Source of the DNA: Volvox africanus
Taxonomy: Eukaryota > Chlorophyta > Chlorophyceae > Chlamydomonadales > Volvocaceae
Reading direction: 5' to 3'
DNA length: 64,000 bases
Assembly: GCA_030268105.1 (NCBI GenBank)
Contig: BSDZ01000119.1
Span: 310,001 to 374,000 of the forward strand
The stretch's first letter is position 1, and each line of letters begins with the position of its first letter. The notes under the pieces were generated by a model. It ran no database searches. It worked only from the letters and a program-made list of their open reading frames with translations, and had not been told where the DNA came from. The position numbers and the translations under genes were made by a program. Of this stretch, positions 34,715 through 48,000 are shown one piece after another.

Positions 34715-37216
34715 ATGGAAAGAGCGGCATACCGAGTTGCTGCTGGCGCTGACCACCCCCTCCGTAAGCTTGACCGACTACTGTGCACGCACACTATGAC
34801 GTTATCCATCCCATGGCCATATTGCGCAGTTCCCCGACTTCCGCGGGACACAGACAACGGTCGTGTGACGCGGCTGCATAAGGCAGCTTCAGCTAAGGCT
34901 AACGGTCCACTCTCGTTTAGCGGTGCTCCACCGAAGCAGCCAATTGCAAGCCTGGACCCGCATCGCCTGGCACAGCGTCAGAAGCAAATTGACTACGGCA
35001 AAAACACAATAGGCTACCAGCGATATCTGCAGCAAGTGCCCAAGTGAGGATGTTAGTGCCTACGCTCAAATACATAAGGGTTGCTGATTGGTGGGTTATG
35101 CAGCGGGTATCCACGCCCTACACCCTATGTACAGAGCCGCGCGGGCATGCGGTTGGAGATGTAAAACTTACAACCCATACTGCAGCATTATTTTAGGATG
35201 GATTACGCAGTTCACAGTCCGGTGCTTTGCATTGCAGAAACTCCGCTCACGCCAGGGTATTGTGCTCACCTGCATCCTGAATCCCCCTGAAAACAGCTGG
35301 TGGCAGGCAAAGGATCTTATAATGTGAAATTTCTGCATCCTTCCATGCTGACCCACAGGGACCGGCGGCGGCGGAAGGGCGAACAGTGGCTGGACCCCGT
35401 CACTCCCGATATTCATCAGAACATCAGCAAGCGTTGTTTCGATGGACAGGTGTGTTTGAAACAAAAAAAGTATGCGCATGCTAAACGGTGAACTTCAAAA
35501 ATCCGCTTTCCTCGGGGAGTAGTCGCCGTGCCTCAGGGCTGCTTTTTCGTTTCGTTGGCTTTTTCGCGTCTCTGTTCTCCGTAATGGCAACGGACGAACA
35601 GTGCAGTGCCGTTGCTGCCCACGGCCGCAGCCATTTTGGATTCAGTGACTTGCCTTTTTGATACCACCGTCACATCGCTCGTTCAGAAGGAAGCATGGTT
35701 TTCAGTCATGTGAGCGAGCGTGGGGCAACTAACCTTCTACGTGCTTTTAGGATGCGATGTGCCGTCATCATTACCCTATGTCATTATGAACCAGTCAGTC
35801 AGTTCAGTCTATTAGTTAAGATATGCGCATGCCCTATTGGCACGTCATGGCCACATAAGCGTCGTTCGGATACTTGATGACCTCTCCACCGTCAGCGCGC
35901 GATACATCTGCCCTCTGTGGCCCTTTGTACCCGGAATAGATTAAAGTCTGGCGGCGGGCGCTCCATAAATACGACCACCAAGAAGAAGAGCAACACGTGC
36001 GCCCCCTATCGGCAAGTGTACTAATCTGAAGCTACCAAACATCATGCACCTTCATTGCTATTGTCTGGGGACTGATACCTCGGTTTGCTGATTCATCGCT
36101 CTGACTACTTTCGTCCTTTTTGTCCGGTTGGGCAGTACGCTGAACGCACCCGCGTGGAGAGATTGCGTGAAGATGCCATTCCAGAGGATGTGGCGGCAAT
36201 ATCTGCAGCTCCATCCTCGCCCACCAACTCGAGTCGAAGCCAAGTAAGTGTTGATTGCCTGGTTGCTGCTGTGGTGCAGGATGGCAGATTTGGGAAAATA
36301 CTGTGAGGGGCCTCATAGCATGTCCGAAGTAGGTACGATATATATCATGCAGTTCCTAGCATATCAAGCTTCTCGCACTTCCTGCGGGAGCCAAGCCAAC
36401 CCATCTCATTCTTGCTGAGCCCTCGGTGTGAAAAGGTAAGTGTCTCGATGCACGTACACCGCTTACAAAAGATGTGTAGTCTTAGCATGGTGCTATGGCC
36501 GATGTCCTGCAGGGCTCCCTTGACGGCTACTTGGAGTCCCACATCGGCGATGGCGGGCGAAAACGCTGTTTCCAGCGAGCCTTCGACCACGTGGTGAGCC
36601 AGTCGTTCTGGACAGACACGTATTGGTGTTAGCTACAGCATGATGCCATTCTCCGTTTCATGTCAAGCGCGGCCCTCGTGTTTTGCTAGGCCAGGGCTAT
36701 CCATTGGCGAGCACTTTTCCATGTATATTCGTTATATCACGAGTTTTCCGGTGTCCAGATGCCGCTGCCTCGATGCCTGCGCTGCCATTGCTGCTGCTGA
36801 TGTTACCGCAGGCCAACGGAAACCCGCATCCCTCTAAGCTCATGACAAGCCCTGCTGGCCCCAAGCCGGTCGTGCCGCAGTCTGCACCTCCTGCAACTGC
36901 TGCAGACACGGAGCCGGGTCCTTTACCTGCCGGGCGATGCGTTGGCTTGCCCTCCAGGCCGGGCTGTCGCGCTGTCCTGCCGCGCGGTGCTGGCTCATCG
37001 TCCTTTGGTATGCCCAAGGCGCCTCAGACAGCGCCGCCTGCATCTGCGGCTAGGATTACCGCCGGTTCTACTGCGGACGCGCATGATGATTTCGATGTGA
37101 TCCGTTCGGAACTGGGAACCGCAGCTGCTGAGAATCTTTTTCGGGAATGGGAGGACGACGGTTATGTTGGGCTGGAGCCACTAGAGGACGAAGAGTTGGA
37201 CCAAGTGCAACTGTAA
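34715..37216 (+). CDS. SLBP: Histone stem-loop-binding protein (SLBP), six exons
   Basis: It binds the 3' stem-loop of replication-dependent histone mRNAs and directs their processing, export and translation. Exons: 34715 (or later acceptor) to 35043, 35359-35449, 35940-35996, 36136-36243, 36513-36593, 36812-37216. Phases fit throughout and give 356 residues if the ATG at 34715 is used. The RNA-binding domain is spread over exons 1-3: RQKQIDYGKNTIGYQRYLQQ, then DPVTPD, then SKRCFDGQ, then IKVWRRALHKYDH. This matches the family pattern of Gln-Ile-x-Tyr-Gly-Lys-Asn-Thr, TPx-K/D, and W-R/K-x-x-LH-x-x-D. The C-terminal half is Ala/Pro-rich and ends acidic (LEPLEDEELDQVQL). The N-terminus is uncertain: two acceptor-like sites lie inside exon 1. 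The exon 3 donor at 35997 was chosen for phase; a nearby GT at 36016 would not fit. Exon 5 is supported by phase and splice signals but has no motif. Confidence 0.85.
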
Positions 37217-37720
37217 ACACAGCGGAGCGTCTCTGGCAGAAGATGTCTGCAACTTTGGACATGCAAAAAGCCTTTGCCGATGGCTTGTGATGTGTCTCGT
37301 TCCTCTGCTCTACTCTACATACATTCGCAGAGCATGTCCTATTCGGAGGGCATGTCCTATTTCTTTTGTCATAAATGGAGCTTCGGCAGCACTAGAGACC
37401 AAATACCGATGCTTCTTGGACCGGGTATGATTTAAAGTATCACCTCCGGATGCTGCATGTCAACGCCCAATGGCGACTGGAGAACATTCGTCTTCGTCAT
37501 GAAACACCAAAAGGAGCTACCAAACGATGGTTTGGGGCCGTCGTCGACTTCTGAAACTGTATATGAGTGAATACGCACATGACGTGACTTTGTTCATCAC
37601 CTGCAGTTACTCCTGTCTTGGCCGCTGGGACATTGGTCGTCGATCAGTTATCATGCAACGCAATGCTCCGTTTGGAACTGCGTGTCGGAGCCGACAGGCA
37701 GTTTACGTTACGTGATGTAA
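37212..37720 (+). terminator. SLBP 3' UTR with TGTAA signals
   Basis: One TGTAA overlaps the stop codon (37212-37216) and another is at 37716-37720, about 500 nt downstream, a usual 3' UTR length in volvocine algae. The second is the likelier signal. Confidence 0.4.
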
Positions 37721-38212
37721 GGACACTTGCTCGTCATGCTTAGGATGAAGAGCCTAGATAGTCGCCACCACGTGAAGGTTCTAGGTTCTCAAACCATAAA
37801 AGACATGCGGCCGTAGCAGCCGGTGCTGTGATTGTGAGGATGAAATTGTTCAGTGTGTATATGTGTAACTCTTCTTCTCCCTCACCTGTAACGCCTGAGG
37901 AGCCCGGACGCCGGAGATCCACGTTTCAATTATCAGTTGTCCAAAAAGTTAATCAATATACACGTTGGGCGAAGGGGGCTGTCGGTCGCTACGTGGCCTT
38001 ATCTCCGTTGCAGTGGCTGTGCGAAGTAAGCAGATGGTCCTTGCCGCAGGTTACGCACCTGAACTTTCCTCCATGCCCAGAATTACTGAATTGAAATCTC
38101 GCTTTCGTCATCCACTCCATCCAACTTGGCATAAAGCTGTGACGTGACGCGCCCTGCGACCACCGCCGCCATCTGCGCCACTTTTCCACCGTCTCTCCAA
38201 CCTCCATTTCAC
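37721..38212. other. Intergenic, nothing recognised
   Basis: Overlapping open frames lie on both strands (37828-38094 plus, 37989-38243 minus). The minus frame has FRCVTCGKDH, but the single Cys pair is not enough to call a zinc-binding domain. Confidence 0.3.
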
Positions 38213-38786
38213 ATGGCGGCTTTGGAACTCTACGGCGGGACAACAGTTCACGAGGCTGCTGGGCTTTGGACTAATTCTACGATGATCACTGAAACCATGG
38301 GTGCACTGGCCACGTCGCAAGATTGTCCCGTGATCTTATCTGCTGGAGACAGCCCGGTGCTGCAGTTCTTTTCCGAGGTAAGCTGACGGCAGGCATCCGC
38401 GGGTCAGGCAGGTAGATGCTGCTATTGGGACTATGGTGCTGTTTGCATCTCCTTTGTTTACAAACCCGCTTGCCTCATCTTTTGCCCGGCGGACCAATGT
38501 CTGGTTCCGTCATCAGGCGGGCCTATCTTAGCAGCCTATCTGGTTTGGTCACTCCTTGTCGTCCTTTCTTTACTTTCCAGGTTTTGTTACTTTAGTTTGT
38601 TATTTATCAATGCTTGATACTTTCCAATAGCTTCCCACAGTTTGCAACGTGCTATGCATAATCTTTGCAGGACCATCCGGCTATGTGACAGTGGTCCAGG
38701 AGTGCGGACGGTTGGGGAATGAGGACTACTGCCGACGAGTATTGGGCGTTGACGAACCCGTTACGACAGGTGCATGTGGGCCCTGA
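38213..38786 (+). CDS. Possible small two-exon gene, unknown function
   Basis: Exon 1 (38213-38377) starts with ATG in a fair context (CACATGGCG), encodes 55 residues (MAALELYGGTTVHEAAGLW..) and ends at a strong donor GAG|GTAAGC. An acceptor at 38698-38699 in the same phase opens a 28-codon exon (ECGRLGNEDYCRRVLGVDEP..) with a stop at 38784-38786. TGTAA follows within 12 nt. The product would be 83 residues. No family is recognised, and the better-looking acceptor at 38670 does not keep the frame. The gene could also be the start of a longer one. Confidence 0.3.
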
Positions 38787-41700
38787 GTGCTGTAAAATTG
38801 CGGCGGTTGTAGGTACGGTGGGTACGATGAAGTGTTTGCGGATGCGATGAAGTTTTCAATCAATAGTTTTTCGTGCTGAGGTCCAACCTACGCCCTTGAT
38901 GTCATTGCACCTATTAAAACCAAGTCCGTGTCTGGAAGGCTTTAGTAGGAGTAGTAGTTTTCTTCATATTTGCTAGTATAATGAAATTCCGAGAGTTTTA
39001 TTCTGGAATTTTGGCGGACTTTTTTGTACTGAGTGTCTTTTTCACGAACAGGAGTTTCTGCTCGAACACTTCTCTTGGGAGGAAGCAGACAAACAGGGAA
39101 TGAACATTTATGTAAAGTGAAACCTAAATCAACAATTATAACTGGTACATTCGTCTCCGCTGCTTTCATTAAGGGGCTTCGGGTGTCACCCTAATTCATG
39201 GGGTGACCTAATGAATCACAGATACAGTCATACTGTCATTTCATGCATTGAATTTCGGTACTTCTATGGTATACTTGCTGCGGTCCTTGCCGACGATTTT
39301 CTACCATTTCCCGCCCATCGCGGTCCCGTTTAAATATCCCAAATTTGATATAATTATGAAGGGTAATTGAGATTTGGGCTTCGTTCGATTCGCATGACGT
39401 GCAAGATGGGGCCTCGCAGGCAAACGGATGCCCCTGGCGACACAAATGGCGACCAGAGCGATCCAGAGGCTGGCCTAATTCATACCGAGCATCTTCAATG
39501 TGACAGCATGCATTGGTCTACAGTACTTCAAGGTGAAGTGGCTGGGGGTGCTTAGATTGGACATCCTTCAAATGCTCACGACAGAGCCAATGCATGTGCT
39601 TCAACCCTTTCCAGTTATCTTTATATATATATATATATATAGGCGTCATATTGTTTTGGCAATAGCAACATTCAATTGGGTACTCTTTGACTTTTTATGG
39701 CCAAAGTCAATTTGTGCGCTCCATGTCCGTTTCCTGGATGTTTCGGCTTATCTTGAAGTGATTGCATATCAAAATAGATGGACTCAAAATACTGCCCGAA
39801 GGAGCAAAGCACGCGTAGAGTAGTCCTGCCCCGGTGTACAGAAGCAAGTCTGGAAAATTGCCGTATAGACGACTATGGGGACGAGCTACAGCGTAGCACG
39901 ACGTAGGTTTGGTTTCGGGCTTGAAGAATACGTAATCAGGATACGTAATCGCATTCTCCCATCCCATGCCTTCAATGCATGCGAAGGGATCTCATAGCGT
40001 CTTCCTATCTGTGGCAACATGCCATTTATAAGTTGCAGTAGTGTAACTTGGTGGCACGTACACTGGTTGCCCGGGAGAAAGGACTGAACGCTTCTCAGCC
40101 CTGGCGGGTCATAAAGGATAAGTGCGACGGTTTCATGCACATGCAGGAGACACATAGCCGTAAGGGGCCGCATGCATAAGTCGTGAATTTCTGATGTAGT
40201 AGATGACGAACTGACGTGGTGCCACTTGTATTTGTAATATGAAATGGCGACAGCAGGAGAATTCGTGAGAAGTTGCCTAATCCTGATCCCGATTGCACAC
40301 TTTGGAAACCTTGAAAGAAACCAACATACGTCCCTTGAACGACTGGCAAGCAGAAAATGTAATAATAAGACGCGTTTGTGTCCATGTGTTTGCGCTGTCC
40401 ACTTCAGCTCAGGGGCCCGCTTCGCTGAAACTTAGGACGGGCAAATGCCTTATCCAGAACTCTATCCAACCGCACGTCCATGCAGTTAAAGCGTGCGATG
40501 AATCACACTGCGTCAAGACAGTAACGAAGAACATGCCTTCACGAACGTGATTATCGCAGCCGGGGTGATGCCACTGGCCGCGGCAGTTACTCTGCACAAA
40601 TCCCTGTAGGGGCCCCAGGCGCATCACATCGTTGCGAAAAAAGTGTCATCCAACAATCATCCAGTTCAACCCACGGGACAAGGGGAAGCTAAGATACCAA
40701 ACAAACGTATACGAGGACACTGGAATACGGCAACGATAGCCTTGCGGAGCATCACAAAGTTCCAACATGTTGCATGTTCGTGTTGTCTCCGCAACGAGGA
40801 ATACTGAATCAAAGCGCGTATAAGTGATGTCGCAACAGCCGAGCGGCACAATGTAAGGCGCCACAGGCCCCAGCCGAGCGAGGAATGCAGGAAGTGTGTG
40901 TGTTTGAGGTCGAAATCGTTCCGTAATTGCGCTAACACCGATATTCCGTCATCTCTTGCCTCGTGCTACTATTTTGTATGCCGAGGAGATAGGTACCAAA
41001 GCACCTTACCACCCTGGGCTACCTACCCTGCATAGCTGCTTATACATATACACAACCTCAGGGTATCCTGTATTCTTGATTATGATGAACGCATAAATAA
41101 TGCAGTCGGAGCACCGATAAAACAGGTGTCCATCACCAGCGAGCATACTAAAAAGAATCCGTTGTGAATCCGTTGTGAATACGGACACGAGGAATCGTCA
41201 TTACCGACCGAACCTGGCTGGCTGGCTGCCTGCGTAGGTAGCATACAGGTCGGATCTGTTCGCTTGTTCATCAGGGCATGAGCATCCCAGAGCATGGTCC
41301 ATCGACCCCACCCCCGTACGCTTCTCAGCGGCAGCTAACAAGAAACACTCTTTATCACAGGCTTGCACTCAGCCATCCGCCTGGCTTCCAACTGATGCGC
41401 ATGCTCACGTAAATAAGGAATTCACACGAAAAGAAGCAAAGCAACGCCGCCAGCCAACAACCCACACAGCCGCGCACAGCAGCACTCCCACTGCGCGTCC
41501 CTCGCGCCATTCAGCCAGGACCAAGGAGGTCCCCACTATGCCCATACCGCTCCCTTTCCCATTTGCACTGCAATCTTGATGCCGCTCCGACCGACAACAA
41601 CACACCCATGTATTGCAGCGCTCCTTGTATTGCAGCCCAAATACACCCCAAAACGCGTGCACGTGCCTTTCTCACATCGATATACCCTTATTCCATACTT

Positions 41701-44700
41701 GCACCCTCGCGCGACATTAGTAGCCACAACTATCTTGGCTTTGATACCTTAAGTCTACTTCTGCTACGGGAGTCACCGAAACTGGGGTCTTAACAGCAGT
41801 CATGTATGTCTGCTCACCACACGGTACACGATTTGAAGCCATTAATTGCACCGGGGGAACTAATGCAACAAAGGAGAAGGGATGCATCTTTAATTGAATC
41901 GAACAGGCAATTGGCATGCTGCCGCACCCTCCAGCACACATTACACACGCGCATGTTCGTAGCAGAGCGTCCCCAAAAAGGGGAGGGCTGTGGCAATCCA
42001 CGTTGACCGGAGCCACCAACATCACACTTTGAAAATGACTCATGTAGCCTTGCCGTGCTCGTAGAAATATGTCGCAGTCTTGCCCTGAGCGTCAATCTAT
42101 ATAAACTAAATGCTTATGGGAGCAGGGCCGAGGCTATCCTACAATCAGATACAGACCCCTGTCCCTCAGATCATCGCGCGAATACAATCTCGTCAAAAAT
42201 TGGTTACCGTATTGAGAGTCAATGGTTACACCGTTTGGGGTGACCTCGTTTGAGCGGTACCAAAAGCAGGATAGCGTGCACAGCAGTGTTGCTCAGATTG
42301 TCACACATTCTGACTTTTCCACTCCATTCCCTTCCGACCGCTGGCTCACCAATCCTCCTCCGCTAAGGGCACATCCTCCTCCACGGTAGGGTAACACACA
42401 AACCCACAACTTGGAATCGTTGGCAGGAAATGCACATATCCTACCGGGCATGTAACGGCAGTGTAACGGTGCGGGCACACGCGGGCACTGTGCACCCACC
42501 CCCACACAAACACACACAAGCATGCACGCACTCGTAATCGGAGCACCTGCCAGCGGGCTGGGACGGGCACATCGGAGGATACAGAAGAACTGAGACCGAT
42601 GAGACCGCTGGCGACCCAGGGGTCCCTGGCGCCAACTGCCACTGTACCATCAAGTTAAGAAAATGCGCAATTTCTCTCGAGATGCGCAATTCCCACTGCA
42701 ACGGCAGCCTGTTAGGCTCTTACTACTTACTACTGTCCATGTAAACTATGCAAACATAGTAAAGGGCTCTAAAGGACCAGGATGAGGGCAAGGATTGGTA
42801 TGCAAGGGCGGTCCTTGTCCCTGGCTGAGGGGCCCCCTAACATAGACAGGAGTGCCCGGCCCCTTCGCCACACAAGATTCGGTTGACGAAAGCTTCGGCA
42901 CAGGTCATGCGGCCTTGGAACAAAACTCTTGTCCAAACTGCCTGAGGGTCATTAAAAACTAGGTAGCTACTAGGTGCTGGTAGCCGCAACACATGCCGTG
43001 CGCTTTGGAGCCGCCGTCACTGTCCTGTCCTTATCATGCTCAGTTCCGCGGCAGCAAGGGGGTGGTACGGAATCATTACGTCGGGCTGTGCTGCCTTGAC
43101 ACGCAGCAAGGAGCACTGCTCTCGGATAATACTCGAACTTTTACGACGACTCCACGCAAAGGCAAGGAAACTGGCGTACCACTCCAGGCACATTACGAAG
43201 CACCCACCACTACAGTCGCTCTGCTTTTGCTTCGTAGCTACAGCCCTCTTGCGTTTCGCAGCAATATCAGCAGCCAGAAGCTAAATGGTGATAAGCATGT
43301 GTAATGCGCGCGACTCGTCCCACGCCGTCTAAAATTGCGCTTCAATGGGCGCAGTTACACATACTCTCCTCTCGACGAGAAGACAAACGCATAACAACGC
43401 GGGCCTGGAGTGTGATATTCTGCGAATGGGACACCGGTTACGGACGATCATTTGCCACCGTCTTGAAATCCACTATGCCGCTCACCCTACTACGTTAAGC
43501 CAACTTTCTATATGACCTCCGAAACTTGTGAAAGAACAGAGTGAATATCACCCTAGAAGCACAGGCATTGGCTCACGCGGTGGACAGTACCGGCGAACTT
43601 GAGAGCTCACCGCCATCTCAACGTGACGTACCACACCCCTAAAAAGCACTCTCCTGGCGTATTAACGAACAGCCGTACGCCGCAAACGGCAGCGCTCAGA
43701 CCCACGCCATACGTGCTTTTTTGAAGTCTATCGCCAAAAAGACGTTATCAACCGCGTGATGATAAATACGCACCATACAGATCGCAAGATACGACACGCG
43801 TAAAGTTTGAACGGAGGAGGATAGCGGAATTGAGGAGGACTGCACAGTGAGCACCTTGCATACCTCCTGCCTTGGGACGCTGCCCATCCCAGCCATAACA
43901 TTTTGCCTCCGCAGCCAGACCCTAAACGTCGCAAAGGAGACGCAACTCGGGTTATGAAGCCATGTGTAAGCACAAGACGCAAACTGCTTATCGATGCCGC
44001 AGTGTTAAGCACAGGGTAACTCGCATCAGCTCCAAACGGGGGTCATTTCAACAGCATCATTCGGTCTTCAGTACATGCGGCCTTCCCATGCCGAACCGAC
44101 CAAACACAAGGACACGCTAAGTCACAATACACCCATCCCCCCGAGCCTCACATCACTCCGACTACACTACCCCCATTCAACCTGCAGCTGACCATGCAAG
44201 TCCGGCCATTGGGTGAAGAGAGGGGACAACCCCCGCCCCAGTTTGATCCACTTGCTTTCGGTCATGGCAGTCACCAAATGGGGACAGTCCCATGGTTCGG
44301 CCCCGGCTATTTTGCACATCCGTTTCGCCCCAGGAATATAACCATGCGCAGGGCCCTCGAGCCACCAAGCAGACACAGCACCCACCGCCCCTAACCATCC
44401 TATCGTTTGATACAACGCACGCGATTATAGATATCACAAGTTCGGAACATGTCGATTAATATCATCTGTTCAAACATTTATCGGTGTCGTATGTTGATTA
44501 TTAAAACATCAAAAGGACTCCAGCGGCAACCGCGCCCGGCGTACCTTCCTCCAACCTGCAGTGGTTGCGGCGATTACCTGCACCATTATATAAACAGCTT
44601 CAACATACCGCCCTAACCCTCCTTACAGCAACTCCTTGACCGCAACTGTGCACCCGATCACCGCGATCCAACACTGCCCAGCTTTAGAACCAGCCTTTCA

Positions 44701-44864
44701 GCTTCACCTGCGCCACACAACAGCTCCGGCATCATGCAATCCGGGCATTACAACGCAACTAAAGGGATACTAAAAGCACCCAAACCGCTCGCGAATCCTA
44801 AGCGACAATCCTTCTTCCTTGCTTGCGCCCCATCCTGCCAAGTTTCACAACCGCCGCAGTTGTA
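38787..44864. other. Six kilobases without a recognisable gene
   Basis: The region has many open frames of 60-108 codons on both strands, none with a motif or consistent splice signals. A simple (TA)n repeat is at 39622-39641. A short tandem of AATCCGTTGTG occurs near 41156-41180. No transposon termini were seen. Confidence 0.35.
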
Positions 44865-44869
44865 TTACA
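44865..44869 (-). terminator. TGTAA polyadenylation signal for the 930-residue kinase
   Basis: The minus strand reads TGTAA about 209 nt beyond the stop at 45078. Confidence 0.4.
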
Positions 44870-45077
44870 GTTATCTTCCCTAGATTGCAACAAAACAGTT
44901 TAGTTACGCAAGCTCCAAAACCCCCTGTCCGGTTCCAATCTAAATGCGTCAGATCTTCGTCTTGGTATGAATTTCAATCCTCAAACTCTCGCATTTGTGC
45001 TGCAGCGCTGTACGGCCGTTTCATCTCACACGGTCATACCTGCGCCGCGAACACGCGGATGATGTAACGTTGTTGCT

Positions 45078-48000
45078 TCAGCGAAATGGCCTCATGTGTT
45101 GCCGCACCCAGGTGTGCTGCAGCAGCTGCATCACAACTGGGCGATCTGCGGGGTCCTTGTTGAGGCACGCCAGGACGAAGTCACGTGCGCCGTGGGAGAG
45201 CTATCGCCATCGGCCGGAGGCACGGGGGAGGAGGGGAAGAACATCAGATGGTGAAGATTCAATGATGAGATCAATTGTGCAAACGAAAGCGCCCGACTCC
45301 GCGACGGGGTGTTGGGTTCTACGTTTTGCCTTGGCAGAGGTCACTGTCTAACGAACTCGGAAGTTTCAATGCACCAAACCCTGCATATCCTCTGTGTCCC
45401 TGTGCATCAGCATTTCATCACTCGGATGATAGGTGCATATCTCGGACCCTCCCAGAGCGAAGTGGTCCTCTTGTTAATGTTACCCCACACAGTGGCCCGT
45501 CGCAATATGTCGCACCTGTGGAGCCACCTGCACCTCTGCCGTCAGAATAAGCTGCTCCGTCTCTTCGCGGTGACTGCCCAGGAAAGGAGGATAACCGTGA
45601 AGCAGCTCGTAAGCCAACACGCCTGTGGCCCAAACTGCACGGCAAACAAGAGGGAAGGGTACGATTTCATAACTCCACATTTGTGATCGATGGAAGGACG
45701 ATGCCGAAAGCTGTGGTAGACACTGCTAACGTGAGGGCTAACTCATACGCGGCGAAATGATACCGGATGCCGGGACTGCCTAAGGCTCCTGGCTTACCTA
45801 GCTGCTCTTTTGGTAAGCTTCAACCTCTACTTTATACCGCGTTCTTAACCTTGCTCCAACCCACCCTCCCTCGTTGCCCCATGCACAACCCCCCGTCAGC
45901 CAGCTAAAACCGAACTACCGCGCGTAAAATTGAGCTTCCGTCTCCCCAACAGCTAGTAGTTCTGGATGTCATTTCTATTGCATTGCATACCCATGAGATT
46001 GCCCTCGGGGGTTCATCCCAGCACCATCGGGGCCTATCCGGAGCCAGTGCTGTTCGGCTGCGCTCCTCCTTCCATCCCCTTGCCAGTGCCCTGCTCCTCC
46101 CAGCCCCGCGCAGCTAATTCCTATCTTCGTCAGTTCGAGAAGCATCCGTATCTCGTTCGTTGCCCCTCTCCTCCTGCTCACCATCCACTCCCAAACCGTA
46201 GTGCAGATCAGTCCGGTCCTTGTTATCTGATGGGTGTCGCTTAAACGGGCAACGCAGCTGTTCGGGGGACATGTACTCGGTGGTGCCTGCTCAAACAACA
46301 ATGGAAAAGTGCGGGAGGAGCAAGAAAGGAGAAGTAGCCTGAGTAGGATTTAAATGAATAATACGTACCGTAATGCATCCAAGAGCGGACTAAGCCGGGG
46401 CACTGGGCGATGACGGGGAGGGACCCTAGGCCAAGTGCGCTTTCGACATCGCGGATCTTGCATATGAATCGGATGGAGGATTCTGGTGATCCAACCACAT
46501 CACCACAGCAACTACCATCGGCATCTTCTGGCCGCCCGGGCCCCCCAGCTACCATTGACCCCCACCACACTCACCCGCCCGGGTCACCGCTCTTTCGTGG
46601 CGCAGTGAGAGGGCAATGCCGAAGTCCGCCAGAAGCATCCTCGTATGCTGCCGATCAGAAAACTTTGAAGGGCGAGTTGCAGGGAAAGCAAGGATTATGT
46701 TACCGGACCGGAGAACAATAGAGTGCGTAGGTGCGAAGGAAAGCGTCTAAAGGATAAGTGTCTGGGTGGGCCGGCCGTTATGTGCATAAGATGAGGACAC
46801 GAAGACGAAAGCTAGTCCCAAAACCGCAGCTGACAAATTCAGTTCCGAAACATTGTGCTGTTGGCTGAAGTTGCATTCCCGTATTTACACTCCCAGGAAG
46901 TTTACCAATATATTTTCCAGCTTTATATCCCGGTGGCAGATGCCCTGCTCGTGCAGGTAGGCCAAAGCGCGCAGCAATGGCACCAAAACACCTGCCACGG
47001 CGCGGTCCTCCTGGAGACGGTGGCCAGGGATGCTCTGGGAGAGAGGAAAGGGAGGGCGCGGTGGGGCGGGGCGAGGCTGAGGGGGCCGGGAGCACGGGCG
47101 CATGTAGAATATGGGTGTAATGGGTTTAAAGAATACATATGTACTCAGCTGGTTTATGCAAACTTAAGTCAGACGAGGAAAGACGATCGAACAAAGGCTC
47201 GGCATGGTGTGGATGTATCCTACGGGGCGGAGGTTGGGCAGGTGAAACGGTGTGGATCCAAGTCGAGCTCACAACGGTGCCGCTCCCGGCGCCTCCTCAC
47301 CTACCCACACATACACACATGCAACCCTCACCTTCAGCACGTGGTAGAGATCACCCCCTTCAGCCACCTCCTCTACCAGCATCACGTACGGCCCCTGTGT
47401 CACAGGCGCAGGGAAACATGGAGTAGGGACAAGTCGAAACGTCTGGATGAATCTGTTACATGCGCAAAGCAGACCACAAGATCAATCGACCTCCGAAGGT
47501 TCCTTTACATGGGAATTCCTCATTCTGGCAGCAATACTCCTTCTGCTAGTCCCTACCTGCGAAAATACGGCGTAGAGGTTCAGTATGTTTTCGTGCTCTA
47601 GAGGCGCGTGTAGTGATGCCTCCCGCTTCACGTGGTTCCTGAAAGAAAAAGATGGGAAAAGGTTGGGGGCCGCGGGAAGAGGGAAAACCGAACCCCTAAC
47701 AATTTTTTTATGGGTTCACGGGAGCAGAAAAAGCACGGAACACAGCTGAGCACACCACTGTTGATGGATGCGCAATGTGGAGCGGACAGTGAAAGTGATG
47801 CTGTAGTACAATGAATTCGCCCGAAAAGCCATAAAACGCAGTTCTGCCTGAGGAAAGACAGGTTCTTGGCGAACTCTGCAAATGGTGGACACCTGCAGCT
47901 GCATTACACCTTCGGACCCCCACACCAATGCCCACCTGGCCAGTTCGGTCATGCGCGTGGTGTCGTACGTCTACAAGGACATGGGAAAGGTGTCAGGGTT

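Noticed and set aside
37989..38243. Zinc-finger protein on the minus strand (FRCVTCGKDH)
   Set aside because: Only one CxxC pair, no second ligand pair, and the plus strand holds a better-supported start exon over the same bases.
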